From the NCBI GenBank assembly GCA_910577335.1, contig CAJTMJ010000046.1, positions 1 through 25,287 of the forward strand: DNA of 25,287 nucleotides, in the 5' to 3' direction. Below are positions 7,539 through 16,376 of the stretch, piece after piece. This DNA comes from an uncultured Duncaniella sp. (GTDB lineage: Bacteria; Bacteroidota; Bacteroidia; Bacteroidales; Muribaculaceae). The notes below the pieces were generated by a model, which did not search any database, had not been told where the DNA came from, and saw nothing but the letters and a program-made list of their open reading frames with translations. The stretch's first letter is position 1; each line of letters begins with the position of its first letter. The translations under genes were made by a program, and so were the position numbers.

Positions 7539-9560
7539 ATGGGAAAGTATCACCACTTATTATTATCATTTCTGACAATTATTGCAGCTGTGTCGCCGCT
7601 GAGGGGACACAGTGAAACTGTTGTGCCCGATACTATCACCACCGGTACGGAGCAAAAAGTAGGTGAGGTCACCGTGACTGCCCGCAAATCACCGGTGAGA
7701 GTGTCGGCAGCCATGCCTGTGCAAGCCATAAGCGGGGAAAGCATGTCGGAACTCGGTATTCAGAATATGGCTGACGCTGTTAGGCGCTTTGCAGGGACCA
7801 ATGTCAGGGACTACGGTGGTATCGGCGGATTGAAAACCGTTTCGGTCAGGAATATGGGTGCGGAGCATACCGGCGTGAGCTACGATGGCGCACCCGTGAG
7901 CAACTGTCAGGGGGGACAGATAGATATAGGTCGTTTCTCGCTCGACAATGTGTCTATGCTCTCGTTGGCGATAGGTCAGAGTGAGGATATGCTGCAGCCG
8001 GCTAAGCTCTATGCCTCGGCGGCGGTGCTTAATATTATCACTGCGACCCCGGAGTTTGAAGGTGACAGATGTTCGGCATTTGAGGTGCAGATGAAAGGAG
8101 GGTCGTTCGGGTACGTCAACCCGATGGTGAGATGGTGGCAGAAGATAGGGGACCGTGTCAGGACATCGCTTGACGGCAACTTCATGCGTGCCGACGGCAA
8201 TTATCCCTTCACATTGGTAAACGGGAAGCATGTCACCAGGGAACGCCGCTCCAATTCAGCTATAGACTCATGGCATGGGGAGGCAAATATATATTACGAC
8301 ATGGCTGATGGGGGAGAGCTTCAGGTGAAAGGTTACTATTTCTACTCGAAGCGCGGATTGCCCGGGGCGGTCACGCTCTATAATCCTATATCCACTGAGA
8401 CCTTGTGGGACAAAAACGGCTTTGTGCAGGCTAAATATCGCAAGGAATTCACTCCGCAATGGCGGTTTCTGGCGATAGGTAAATATAATTACGGCTGGAA
8501 CCGTGACCGGGAATATGGGAATCGGTTCGAAGGCGGGATGTATCAGGATTTCCACACACAGAATGAGTATTATCTCTCGGCGTCGGCTGAGTATAAGCCT
8601 GCCGATGGGTTGTCGATAGCTTTGGCTCAGGATGGCATTATCAATAAGCTCAAAAGCACTATTGGCGGATGTCCCTTCCCGACCCGCTACACATCGCTTA
8701 CAGCTCTGAGTGCCCGATGGAGACATGGAATTCTGACTGCCAACGGAACGCTTTCCGGGACCTATGTCACCGAGCATGTCAAATCGGGCGATAAACCTGA
8801 GGATTTGAAGCGGCTTATTCCGAGTTTGGCACTGAGTGTGCAGCCTTGGAGTAGTGAGATGCTGTTTTTCAGGGCTATGTATAAATCCACCTTCCGCACA
8901 CCGTCATTTAATGACCTCTATTATGACCGTATCGGAAACCGCACCTTGCGTCCGGAACGAGCCAACGAATATGACTTGGGTGTGACATGGAGCCGCTCGT
9001 TCTTCCCGGCAATGGACTATTTCTCGGTCACATTTGACGGATATTTCAACAACGTGAATGATAAGATTGTGGCTTTCCCGACAACCTACGCATGGAAAAT
9101 GGCTAATTTCGGTAAAGTGCATATCACAGGTATAGATATAACCCTTGCCACGGCTTTTTCACTGCCTTATAATGTGAATTTGGCTCTTTCAGCCGCCTAT
9201 ACATGGCAGAGAGCTTTGGATCTTACAGACAAGAGCTCAAAAAACTATAAGGCACAGCTTCCGTATACTCCCGAGCATTCCGGAAATGCGGGAGTGACCG
9301 TAAAAACGCCTTGGCTCACACTCGGCTATTCGCTTGTGGGTGTCGGCAAGCGATATTACCTCGCCCAGAATATACCTGTCAACGAGATTGCCGGGTATGT
9401 TGAGCAAACCCTCACTCTCGGACATGAGTTTAAGTTCGAAAAGTGTCGTTTGGGCTTAAGAGGTGAGATTATAAATCTTGCCGACAAGCAGTATGACGTG
9501 ATAAAATATTATCCGATGCCGGGTCGCTCTTGGCGGTTGGTAGCTAATGTGAAATTTTAA
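7539..9560 (+). CDS. btuB: BtuB-type TonB-dependent cobalamin receptor
   Basis: This outer-membrane receptor imports corrinoids with energy from TonB-ExbBD. The 673 residues carry a signal peptide (1-24), a TonB box (VGEVTVTARK, 41-50), and a plug domain (about 55-170) with ELGIQNMADAVRRFAGTNVR and GAPVSNCQGGQIDIGRFSL. The 22-strand barrel ends in WRLVANVKF with C-terminal phenylalanine. E. coli BtuB is somewhat shorter (594 mature residues). Substrate assignment rests mainly on the cobalamin riboswitch in its leader and on the downstream btuG-like, btuF, btuC and btuD genes, since the barrel alone cannot separate B12 from siderophore receptors. The ATG at 7539 lies directly after the putative masking helix and begins the signal peptide. 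Confidence 0.93.
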   Translation: MGKYHHLLLSFLTIIAAVSPLRGHSETVVPDTITTGTEQKVGEVTVTARKSPVRVSAAMPVQAISGESMSELGIQNMADAVRRFAGTNVRDYGGIGGLKTVSVRNMGAEHTGVSYDGAPVSNCQGGQIDIGRFSLDNVSMLSLAIGQSEDMLQPAKLYASAAVLNIITATPEFEGDRCSAFEVQMKGGSFGYVNPMVRWWQKIGDRVRTSLDGNFMRADGNYPFTLVNGKHVTRERRSNSAIDSWHGEANIYYDMADGGELQVKGYYFYSKRGLPGAVTLYNPISTETLWDKNGFVQAKYRKEFTPQWRFLAIGKYNYGWNRDREYGNRFEGGMYQDFHTQNEYYLSASAEYKPADGLSIALAQDGIINKLKSTIGGCPFPTRYTSLTALSARWRHGILTANGTLSGTYVTEHVKSGDKPEDLKRLIPSLALSVQPWSSEMLFFRAMYKSTFRTPSFNDLYYDRIGNRTLRPERANEYDLGVTWSRSFFPAMDYFSVTFDGYFNNVNDKIVAFPTTYAWKMANFGKVHITGIDITLATAFSLPYNVNLALSAAYTWQRALDLTDKSSKNYKAQLPYTPEHSGNAGVTVKTPWLTLGYSLVGVGKRYYLAQNIPVNEIAGYVEQTLTLGHEFKFEKCRLGLRGEIINLADKQYDVIKYYPMPGRSWRLVANVKF

Positions 9561-9583
9561 AACAATCAAATATAAAAGTTATT

Positions 9584-10702
9584 ATGAAAATTAAGAATCT
9601 TTTCAGTTTACTTTTTGTGTGTGCCGTAGGTTTTGCGGCAGTGTCATGTAGTGATGACGATGATCCCAAATGGAATGACGATGGCTCGAAGGTTGTGCTT
9701 CCTGAGCATAGAATGTTTATTCTTAATGAGGGAAGCTTTAATTTAAATAATGCATGTATTGAGTTTTATGCGCCGAAGAAAGATGCGGATATCATTGATG
9801 ATATATTCTATAAGCAGAACGGGGTGCGTCTTGGTGACACCGCCCAAGATATGATCGGGTATAAAGGAAACATTTATGTGGCTGTCTATAGATCGAATTA
9901 TCTTGCCAAGCTCAATGCGGCATGTGTTGAAGAGACACGTGTGTCATTTATCGGCGATCCTGATCTTCAAGCAGGAATTCGATATATGGCTGCCGAGGAC
10001 GGTTATATATATGCTTCGTTCCATGGAGGTGTTGTCGCCAAAATTAATGCGAAAACACTTCAGGTAGAGGCTAAACTTCATGTCGGTAGTAATCTTGAAG
10101 GTGTTGCCATAGAGGACGATAATCTTTATGTGGCAAATTCATATTCTCAGGGAGAAAGCGGATATGTATATTTCACTGATGTTTTCGTGATTGATCTGCG
10201 CACTTTCACAAAGAAAGAGACTCTTACAGTGGTGAAGAATCCTAATGACGTCATTGAAGAGGATGATAAAGTGTTTGTTATTTCACATGATTATGGCAGA
10301 GAGAGCTATGTGCTCCAGATGATTGATCCTGCGGCTAACAATAGTGTGAAAGAACTTTGTTATGCCACACAGATGGCAGGCGGTAACGATATGTTGTACA
10401 TCGTGGATTCCCGTACAGATTATTCTTCAAAACCGTGGACCGCTCATAATACATTCAGCACATACAACATTAAAACAGGAAAATTAAATCAAACTTCTTT
10501 CTTGAAAAATGCCCCTGTTGAGCTTGGAACAGCAAGTATCTATATGATGGTTGTAGATGATGAGACCGGTGACATATATCTGGGTGTTACCCACTATGCC
10601 GATAGCAATGGTGAAATGTATCGCTTTAAGAAGGATGGTACTTTCGTAGAGAAATTTGACTGCGGCGGTCAGAACCCTCGTAGAGCGGTTTTCTTTGACT
10701 AA
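9584..10702 (+). CDS. btuG: BtuG-like surface lipoprotein, YncE/DUF5074 beta-propeller
   Basis: The 372-residue lipoprotein has a signal ending in the lipobox AAVSC (Cys22). It is followed by SDDDDP, an acidic run of the kind that sends Bacteroidota lipoproteins to the cell surface. The rest is repetitive propeller-like sequence: MFILNEGSFNLNNACIEFYA, then blades with 'G(N/Y)IYVA', 'LEGVAIEDDNLYVANS' and 'FVIDLRTF'. Bacteroides BtuG is a surface propeller lipoprotein that binds cobamides very tightly and caps BtuB. Size, fold, lipoprotein type and position 23 bp after btuB all fit. The symbol is given from this context; direct sequence identity to BtuG could not be tested. Confidence 0.82.
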   Translation: MKIKNLFSLLFVCAVGFAAVSCSDDDDPKWNDDGSKVVLPEHRMFILNEGSFNLNNACIEFYAPKKDADIIDDIFYKQNGVRLGDTAQDMIGYKGNIYVAVYRSNYLAKLNAACVEETRVSFIGDPDLQAGIRYMAAEDGYIYASFHGGVVAKINAKTLQVEAKLHVGSNLEGVAIEDDNLYVANSYSQGESGYVYFTDVFVIDLRTFTKKETLTVVKNPNDVIEEDDKVFVISHDYGRESYVLQMIDPAANNSVKELCYATQMAGGNDMLYIVDSRTDYSSKPWTAHNTFSTYNIKTGKLNQTSFLKNAPVELGTASIYMMVVDDETGDIYLGVTHYADSNGEMYRFKKDGTFVEKFDCGGQNPRRAVFFD

Positions 10703-10753
10703 GAATGTGATATGCTCTATAAATCAGCAAAATAAGGAAATATTAAATTATAG

Positions 10754-11893
10754 ATGTCAATCAAACCTTTATTCAGTCTATTTCTGCCGATGGTGTTGCC
10801 GCTCCTTGTATCATGCAAGGGCGGCAATGCTCTTGTTTCGACCGAAGATGGTGATACCCTGCATTTGGCGTATGCCGATAACCTTTCGTTGGTCAGATAC
10901 CATGATTATGTAAAGGCTACGGTGAGGAATCCGTGGGACACTACCGCAACACTCCACACATATCTGCTTGTACCCGACAGTATAGACTTGCCGGCATATC
11001 TGCCCGAGGGTACAGTGGTACGCACACCACTGTGTTCGGCGTTGATATACTCATCGGTGCATAACAGCCTTGTGTCGGAACTCGGTGCGATAGATGCCAT
11101 TGCCGGGGTTTGTGATGCTCAGTACATCCATCAGAAGGAACTTGCCGACCGCATTGCTGACGGCAGAGTGACTGACTGCGGCATAGGCACTTCTCCCAAC
11201 ATAGAGAAGATCATAAGTCTGAATCCAGATGGCATTATGCTCTCTCCGTTTGAAAATTCAGGTTCATACGGCAAAGTCGGGCAGTTGGGTATTCCGATTA
11301 TCGAATGTGCCGACTATATGGAGACATCTCCCTTGGCGCGTGCCGAGTGGATGAAATTCTACGGAATGTTATTTGGAAAAGAGGATGAGGCAAATCGGAT
11401 GTTTGAGAAAACTGAAAAGGAATATAATACCCTTAAATCGCTTACTGCGAATCTGAGCGATAAGCCGAAAGTGTTGGTTGACCGGCTTTACGGACAGGCA
11501 TGGTATGTCCCGGCAGCCAATTCCACCATGGGGTATTTTATAAAGGATGCCGGTGGTGTCAACCCGTTTGATTCGTATGACAGGAGTGGAAGCGTGGGGC
11601 TTACAGGCGAACAAGTATTGTTTAATGCCGGTGATGCTGATGTTTGGCTGGTCCGATATTCGCAAGACTCCGATAAAACTATGGGTGAATTGGCTTTGGA
11701 TAATGCAATATACCCGCAGTTTAAAGCGTTTAAAGATAATAGAGTGTACGGCTGCAATACCTCGAAAGTATTTTTTTATGAGGATGTGCCGTTTCATCCG
11801 CAATGGCTGTTGAGGGAAATGATTGCCATATTCCACCCGGAACTGTCGAGTGTGGAACCTACCAGCCGGTATTTCACTAAATTTGAGCCATGA
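10754..11893 (+). CDS. btuF: BtuF-type cobalamin-binding lipoprotein
   Basis: This is the substrate-binding protein of the B12 ABC importer. The 379 residues start with a lipoprotein signal (lipobox LLVSC, Cys21), so it is anchored to a membrane facing the periplasm. The two-lobed fold of the BtuF/FhuD class is visible: 'TVVRTPLCSALIYSS', 'LGAIDAIAGVCDAQYI' and 'NIEKIISLNPDGIMLSPFEN' in the first lobe, then 'KPKVLVDRLYGQAWYVPAAN' and 'GDADVWLVRY' in the second. It shares a 4-bp ATGA overlap with btuC. The family also carries haem and siderophores; B12 is preferred here because of the riboswitch and gene neighbours. The ATG at 10754 leads directly into the signal peptide. Confidence 0.9.
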   Translation: MSIKPLFSLFLPMVLPLLVSCKGGNALVSTEDGDTLHLAYADNLSLVRYHDYVKATVRNPWDTTATLHTYLLVPDSIDLPAYLPEGTVVRTPLCSALIYSSVHNSLVSELGAIDAIAGVCDAQYIHQKELADRIADGRVTDCGIGTSPNIEKIISLNPDGIMLSPFENSGSYGKVGQLGIPIIECADYMETSPLARAEWMKFYGMLFGKEDEANRMFEKTEKEYNTLKSLTANLSDKPKVLVDRLYGQAWYVPAANSTMGYFIKDAGGVNPFDSYDRSGSVGLTGEQVLFNAGDADVWLVRYSQDSDKTMGELALDNAIYPQFKAFKDNRVYGCNTSKVFFYEDVPFHPQWLLREMIAIFHPELSSVEPTSRYFTKFEP

Positions 11894-12885
11894 AGTTTGT
11901 AATTGTCTCAGTGCTGATAGTGTTGCTGTTTCTGCTGAATCTGTTCTTTGGTTCGGTAGATATACCGGCACGTCAGGTGCTTGACATTCTTCTTGGGGCT
12001 GAAGGGAATGGCGCTGCCGGATTCATAGTCACCGGGAGCCGACTCCCTATGGCTGTGACGGCTTTGCTCGCCGGTGGAGGACTGGCGGTATCGGGTCTTA
12101 TGTTGCAGACTGCTTTTCGCAATCCGTTGGCAGGACCCTCGGTGTTGGGTATAAACTCAGGTGCAAGTCTTGGAGTGGCATTGGTGATGTTGCTGTTAGG
12201 CGGGACAATTTCTGCCGGCAGTTATACACTTGGAGGCTATGCTGCGGTAATGGTGGGTGCATTTGTGGGTAGCATTTTGATAATGGGTGTGCTCCTGTTT
12301 CTATCCACTGTCTTAAAGAACACACTGATGCTGCTTATCACAGGTATAATGATAGGCTATCTCACATCGTCGGTGATAATGCTTCTGAATTTCATGTCAA
12401 CGGCTGAAGGTGTGCAGAGTTATGTGATGTGGGGGATGAGCAGTTTTAACGGAGTGTCGTTACAGCAGTTGCCACTGTTTTCTGCCGTGACCATTGCCGG
12501 GTTGGCTGTCGCTTTGTCGTTGATGAAACCACTCAATCTGTTGCTGCTTGGTGACGGGTATGCGCAAAATCTCGGAGTGAACTTACGGAGGGTAAGGAAT
12601 ATGCTGCTGCTGGCAACGGGCATACTTACAGCAGTTATTACCGCTTACTGCGGACCTGTGGCGTTTATAGGACTGTCAGTCCCACATATAGCAAGGCTAA
12701 TATTCCGTACAGACAACCATCGTATTCTTATGCCGGGCACATTGATGACCGGTTCGGCTATCGCGTTGGGATGTAATCTGTTGTGCGTGTTACCGGCTAA
12801 CTCCGTGATACCGCTTAATGCTGTGACCCCTTTAATCGGCGCACCGGTGGTGATTTGGGTATTGTTTAAACACAGGTCAAGATGA
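11890..12885 (+). CDS. btuC: BtuC-type ABC transporter permease (FecCD family)
   Basis: This inner-membrane permease subunit of the B12 importer is 331 residues long with about ten hydrophobic helices, the usual size for FecCD/BtuC proteins. Family motifs include 'GSRLPMAVTALLAGGGLAVSG' near residue 50, 'TAFRNPLAGPSVLGINSGAS' at about 74-93, and 'CGPVAFIGLSVPHIARLIFR' near 255, which carries the coupling-helix region that meets the ATPase. The start overlaps the btuF stop by four bases, and the end overlaps the btuD start by four bases, so the three are translationally coupled. Confidence 0.93.
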   Translation: MKFVIVSVLIVLLFLLNLFFGSVDIPARQVLDILLGAEGNGAAGFIVTGSRLPMAVTALLAGGGLAVSGLMLQTAFRNPLAGPSVLGINSGASLGVALVMLLLGGTISAGSYTLGGYAAVMVGAFVGSILIMGVLLFLSTVLKNTLMLLITGIMIGYLTSSVIMLLNFMSTAEGVQSYVMWGMSSFNGVSLQQLPLFSAVTIAGLAVALSLMKPLNLLLLGDGYAQNLGVNLRRVRNMLLLATGILTAVITAYCGPVAFIGLSVPHIARLIFRTDNHRILMPGTLMTGSAIALGCNLLCVLPANSVIPLNAVTPLIGAPVVIWVLFKHRSR

Positions 12886-13877
12886 AAAGCACATTCAGAC
12901 ACGAGACGATAAGGATATATGACCTTGTGACAGGCTATAGGAGTCATAAGACAGTCACAAAAGTGTCAGATAAGTTCGGCGCAACGCTTAGAAGCGGTGA
13001 GCTGACCTGCCTGTTGGGACCTAACGGTGCGGGAAAATCAACATTGCTTCGCACTTTGTCGGGATTTCAGCCTCCTATTAGCGGGGAAATCAGCATAGCG
13101 GGGAAATCTTTGGGTGAATACCCTGATACGGAGTTGTCAAAAGTGATAGGTGTGGTGCTGACCGAGCGCATGAGCCTAAATAATATGACAGTAAGGGAAT
13201 TGGTAGAGTTAGGGCGAAGCCCGTATACCGGTTTTTGGGGAAGATTGTCAGACAAAGACAAGGATATGGCTGAGAGGGGAATCGCTCTTGTGGGTATAGA
13301 AGATTTGCGTGACAGAGTTGTATGCACACTCAGTGATGGCGAGCGTCAGAAAGTGATGATAGCTAAAGCGTTGGCACAGGAGACACCTGTTATATTCCTT
13401 GACGAACCTACTGCGTTTCTTGACTATCCGAGCAAGGTAGAAATAATGCAGCTGCTTCACAGACTTGCGCATGAGGAGGATAAGACTGTGTTCATGTCCA
13501 CCCATGACCTTGAATTGGCACTGCAGATAGCCGATAAGCTTTGGCTGATGGATAAAATATTAGGGGTGAAAATTGGGACCCCTGAAGATTTGTCGCTGAA
13601 TGGCGACATGGGCAGATATTTTCAACGTGAGGGTGTGGAATTTGATAGTCAGAATGGTATTTTTAGAATCAGGAGTTTTGCTGACAGGAACGTTTGCCTT
13701 ATAGGAGAGGGTAGGGCATATAATATGCTGCGCAAAGCTTTGCTTAGAAACCGGATAGAGGTGTGTGATGATACCGCGGGCTGCGACATCGTGATAGAGA
13801 TACTCGGAGAGTCTGACTATCTTGTTAACGGAACTCCGGTAGATACAATTGAGAAAGTGTTGGAAAAGGTTGTATGA
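12882..13877 (+). CDS. btuD: BtuD-type ABC transporter ATPase with C-terminal extension
   Basis: This is the ATP-hydrolysing subunit of the cobalamin importer. It has Walker A GPNGAGKST at 46-54, signature LSDGE at 150-154, Walker B VIFLDEPT at 170-177 and switch histidine H208. The catalytic domain ends near residue 245. A further ~80 residues (250-331) form a separate mixed alpha/beta segment (VCLIGEGRAYNMLRKALLRN, then GCDIVIEILGESDYLVNG). E. coli BtuD is about 249 residues and lacks this part; related Bacteroidota ATPases of about 330 residues often carry it. Its role is unknown, and a regulatory substrate-sensing domain is one option. It overlaps btuC and cobQ by four bases each. Confidence 0.92.
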   Translation: MKSTFRHETIRIYDLVTGYRSHKTVTKVSDKFGATLRSGELTCLLGPNGAGKSTLLRTLSGFQPPISGEISIAGKSLGEYPDTELSKVIGVVLTERMSLNNMTVRELVELGRSPYTGFWGRLSDKDKDMAERGIALVGIEDLRDRVVCTLSDGERQKVMIAKALAQETPVIFLDEPTAFLDYPSKVEIMQLLHRLAHEEDKTVFMSTHDLELALQIADKLWLMDKILGVKIGTPEDLSLNGDMGRYFQREGVEFDSQNGIFRIRSFADRNVCLIGEGRAYNMLRKALLRNRIEVCDDTAGCDIVIEILGESDYLVNGTPVDTIEKVLEKVV

Positions 13878-15373
13878 ATGAAAATAGGAAAAATTTATCA
13901 CCGATAATGCTTGCCGGTACAGGAAGCGATGTCGGGAAAAGCCTTTTGGCTGCCGGTCTATGCAGAATATTTTTGCAGGACGGTTATGCTCCGGCTCCAT
14001 TCAAGGCACAGAACATGGCTTTAAACTCATACGCCACACTTGACGGACTTGAGATAGGAAGAGCACAGGCGGTTCAGGCGGAAGCAGCTGGGATACCATG
14101 CTGCACCGATATGAATCCATTGCTGCTGAAACCATCAGGAGAGCGGACTTCGCAAGTGGTGCTTAACGGTAAACCGATTGGCAATCGTGACGCTTACGAA
14201 TATTTCTGTCGTGAAGGTAGGGAAGAACTGCGCCGTGAGGTTCATAGGGCATTTGACAGACTGTCGAAACGGTATAATCCGATAGTGTTGGAGGGAGCCG
14301 GAAGTATTTCAGAACTGAATCTGCGTGAAAGCGACATTGTGAATATGTCAATGGCGAGATATGCCGATGCGAAGGTAATATTGGTGGCAGATATTGACCG
14401 TGGAGGGGTGTTTGCGAGTGCATACGGTTCCATAATGCTTCAAAGAGAGGATGACCGTAAACGTATTGCGGGTATTATAATCAATAAATTCCGAGGGGAT
14501 ATACGGTTGTTTGAGTCGGGGATAAGTATGATGGAGGATATATGCGGCGTACCTGTGCTCGGAGTTGTGCCCTATATGACCGACATACATATCGAGGAAG
14601 AAGATTCCATGTCATTAAGTATGAAAGCTATCGGGGATAACGGGTGTGGGAAGGTGAAAATTGCAGTGGTGTTACTGAAACATTTATCTAACTTTACAGA
14701 TTTCGATATGCTTGAACGGAATCCGATGGTAAGACTTTTTTATACAGACGTACCTGCGGATTTGGAAAATGCCGACATCGTGATTCTGCCGGGATCAAAA
14801 TCAACACTTAGCGATCTATATTATCTTAGGAAAAGCGGAATGGCGCAGGCGATATGCAATGCATATGGAAATGGGAAAAGGGTGTTTGGTATATGCGGCG
14901 GATACCAGATGATGGGGATGGAAGTCTGTGATCCTGACAGTGTGGAAGGTGAAATATCCGTTTTGCCCGGATTGGGATTGCTGCCTGTTCGTACGGTGAT
15001 AGGCAGGGAAAAGATTACACGGCAGGTCCATTTCTGTTTCCTTGGAGGTGATATGGTTAATGATGGGTATGAGATTCATGCCGGAGATACAGTTCCGACA
15101 GGTGATTATATGCCGATGAACAGGTTGGAGGATGGTTCGAATGACGGTTGTGTGGTCGATGAAAATTGTATGGGTACGTACATACATGGTATACTCGATA
15201 ATAAGGAGATTGTAGATTATCTAATCAGACCTTATATCGGTAACAGCGATATATCTGATTTGCCGAATTATCGAGAATATAAGGAGCAGCAATACAATCT
15301 ATTGGCTGAAAGAATGAGAGAATATGTGAATATACCACGATTATACGAAATAATGGGAGGTAATCATGATTGA
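13874..15373 (+). CDS. cobQ: Cobyric acid synthase (CobQ/CbiP)
   Basis: The enzyme uses glutamine and ATP to amidate four side chains of adenosylcobyrinic acid a,c-diamide, giving adenosylcobyric acid. The N-terminal synthetase half has the P-loop-like GTGSDVGKS at 15-23, then KAQNMALNSYAT and DADIDRGG-like VADIDRGGVFAS near 171. The C-terminal class I glutamine amidotransferase half has GSKSTLSDL near 307, the nucleophile Cys341 in FGICGGYQMMG, and the histidine in GTYIHGILDN. The length of 499 residues is normal. It overlaps btuD by four bases and the downstream aminotransferase by eight. No ring-building genes are nearby, so it probably acts on salvaged precursors, or on ones made by genes elsewhere. 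Confidence 0.96.
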   Translation: MNENRKNLSPIMLAGTGSDVGKSLLAAGLCRIFLQDGYAPAPFKAQNMALNSYATLDGLEIGRAQAVQAEAAGIPCCTDMNPLLLKPSGERTSQVVLNGKPIGNRDAYEYFCREGREELRREVHRAFDRLSKRYNPIVLEGAGSISELNLRESDIVNMSMARYADAKVILVADIDRGGVFASAYGSIMLQREDDRKRIAGIIINKFRGDIRLFESGISMMEDICGVPVLGVVPYMTDIHIEEEDSMSLSMKAIGDNGCGKVKIAVVLLKHLSNFTDFDMLERNPMVRLFYTDVPADLENADIVILPGSKSTLSDLYYLRKSGMAQAICNAYGNGKRVFGICGGYQMMGMEVCDPDSVEGEISVLPGLGLLPVRTVIGREKITRQVHFCFLGGDMVNDGYEIHAGDTVPTGDYMPMNRLEDGSNDGCVVDENCMGTYIHGILDNKEIVDYLIRPYIGNSDISDLPNYREYKEQQYNLLAERMREYVNIPRLYEIMGGNHD

Positions 15374-16376
15374 AGGACACGGTGACGATTTGTATTCTTA
15401 CGGAGGAAAGATAAAGTATAATTTTAGCTCTAATATATTTTCGGGAGTTGACCATAGTAGGCTTACAAATTATATGGCTTCATTCGGGATGGGCTTGGAT
15501 TCATATCCTGAACCGAACGTTATAAGCCTTGAAGAGAAACTTGCAGGTTGTCTTGGTGTAAATAGGGATAATGTGATGGTCTCTAATGGCGCTACGGAAG
15601 CAATTTATATGATTGCACATTCATTTAAAAATGATAGATCTGCCGTTGTAATACCGTCGTTCAGCGAATATGAAGATGCTTGTGTTATGTATGATCATGA
15701 CGTAGAGTATGTCACTTCAATAGATGATATGCCTGATGATGTTTCTGTGGTCTGGTTGTGTAATCCCAATAATCCTACCGGTAAAGTGTATCCTAAAGGT
15801 AGACTGATGGAGGTGATCGAATCAAACAAGGATATAACTTTTGTGATAGATCAGGCATACGCTGATTATACGGTTTGTCCGGTCGTGTCGGACAGTGAGG
15901 CAGTAAAGGATGGAAATGTGCTTCTGTTGGGTTCGTTCACAAAACGATTTTCAGTACCCGGTTTAAGAGTGGGATATATGGTCGGAGATAAGGACTTGGT
16001 ACGACGTGTCAAGTCTTACAGATTACCATGGTCGGTTGGCGGTCCGGCAATGGCTGGAGCCAAGTACCTGATTGATCATATAACAGATTACACTATAGAT
16101 GTTAATGGTCTGCATTGCGAAGCATTGAGATTGGCTGATGAATTCTTCCGATTGGGTATATCAGTGGAGCCTACCGATTGTAATTTCATACTATGTAAAC
16201 TTCCGGTAGGATGTGCTTCAGAGCTAAAAGATTATCTTGCGTTGAAACATGGGATACTGATACGTGATGCCTCGAATTTCCGTGGGTTGGATAGCGCTTA
16301 TTTCCGTGTTGCGGCGCAGACACAGGACGCAAACGATATATTAATTTCAGCTGTCAAAGAATGGATTACTTTATAG
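15366..16376 (+). CDS. cobD: Threonine-phosphate decarboxylase-like PLP enzyme (CobD type)
   Basis: This class I/II PLP-dependent enzyme has 336 residues. The fold markers are VSNGATEAIYM at 72-82, NPNNPTG at 133-139, the cofactor-binding aspartate in IDQAYADY at 161-168, and the PLP lysine K193 in GSFTKRFSVPGLRVGYM. A conserved arginine sits in YFRVA (R314). CobD makes (R)-1-aminopropan-2-ol phosphate from threonine phosphate for attachment to cobyric acid. It resembles HisC, so position between cobQ and cbiB decides the assignment. The N-terminus HGDDLYSYGG fits the HG(G/D)(N/D) start of CobD proteins. It overlaps cobQ by 8 bp and cbiB by 16 bp. Note that 'cobD' in Pseudomonas naming means CbiB. 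Confidence 0.88.
   Translation: MIEGHGDDLYSYGGKIKYNFSSNIFSGVDHSRLTNYMASFGMGLDSYPEPNVISLEEKLAGCLGVNRDNVMVSNGATEAIYMIAHSFKNDRSAVVIPSFSEYEDACVMYDHDVEYVTSIDDMPDDVSVVWLCNPNNPTGKVYPKGRLMEVIESNKDITFVIDQAYADYTVCPVVSDSEAVKDGNVLLLGSFTKRFSVPGLRVGYMVGDKDLVRRVKSYRLPWSVGGPAMAGAKYLIDHITDYTIDVNGLHCEALRLADEFFRLGISVEPTDCNFILCKLPVGCASELKDYLALKHGILIRDASNFRGLDSAYFRVAAQTQDANDILISAVKEWITL

Noticed and set aside
7406..7615. Short open frame spanning the riboswitch leader and btuB start
   Set aside because: It covers the expression platform, overlaps btuB in another frame, and shows no protein-like pattern.
7689..8231. 180-codon open frame antisense to btuB
   Set aside because: It is rich in H, R and P, lacks domains, and mirrors the btuB codons; a shadow frame.
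11369..11971. 200-codon open frame antisense to btuF/btuC
   Set aside because: It crosses the junction of two overlapping real genes and has no family features.
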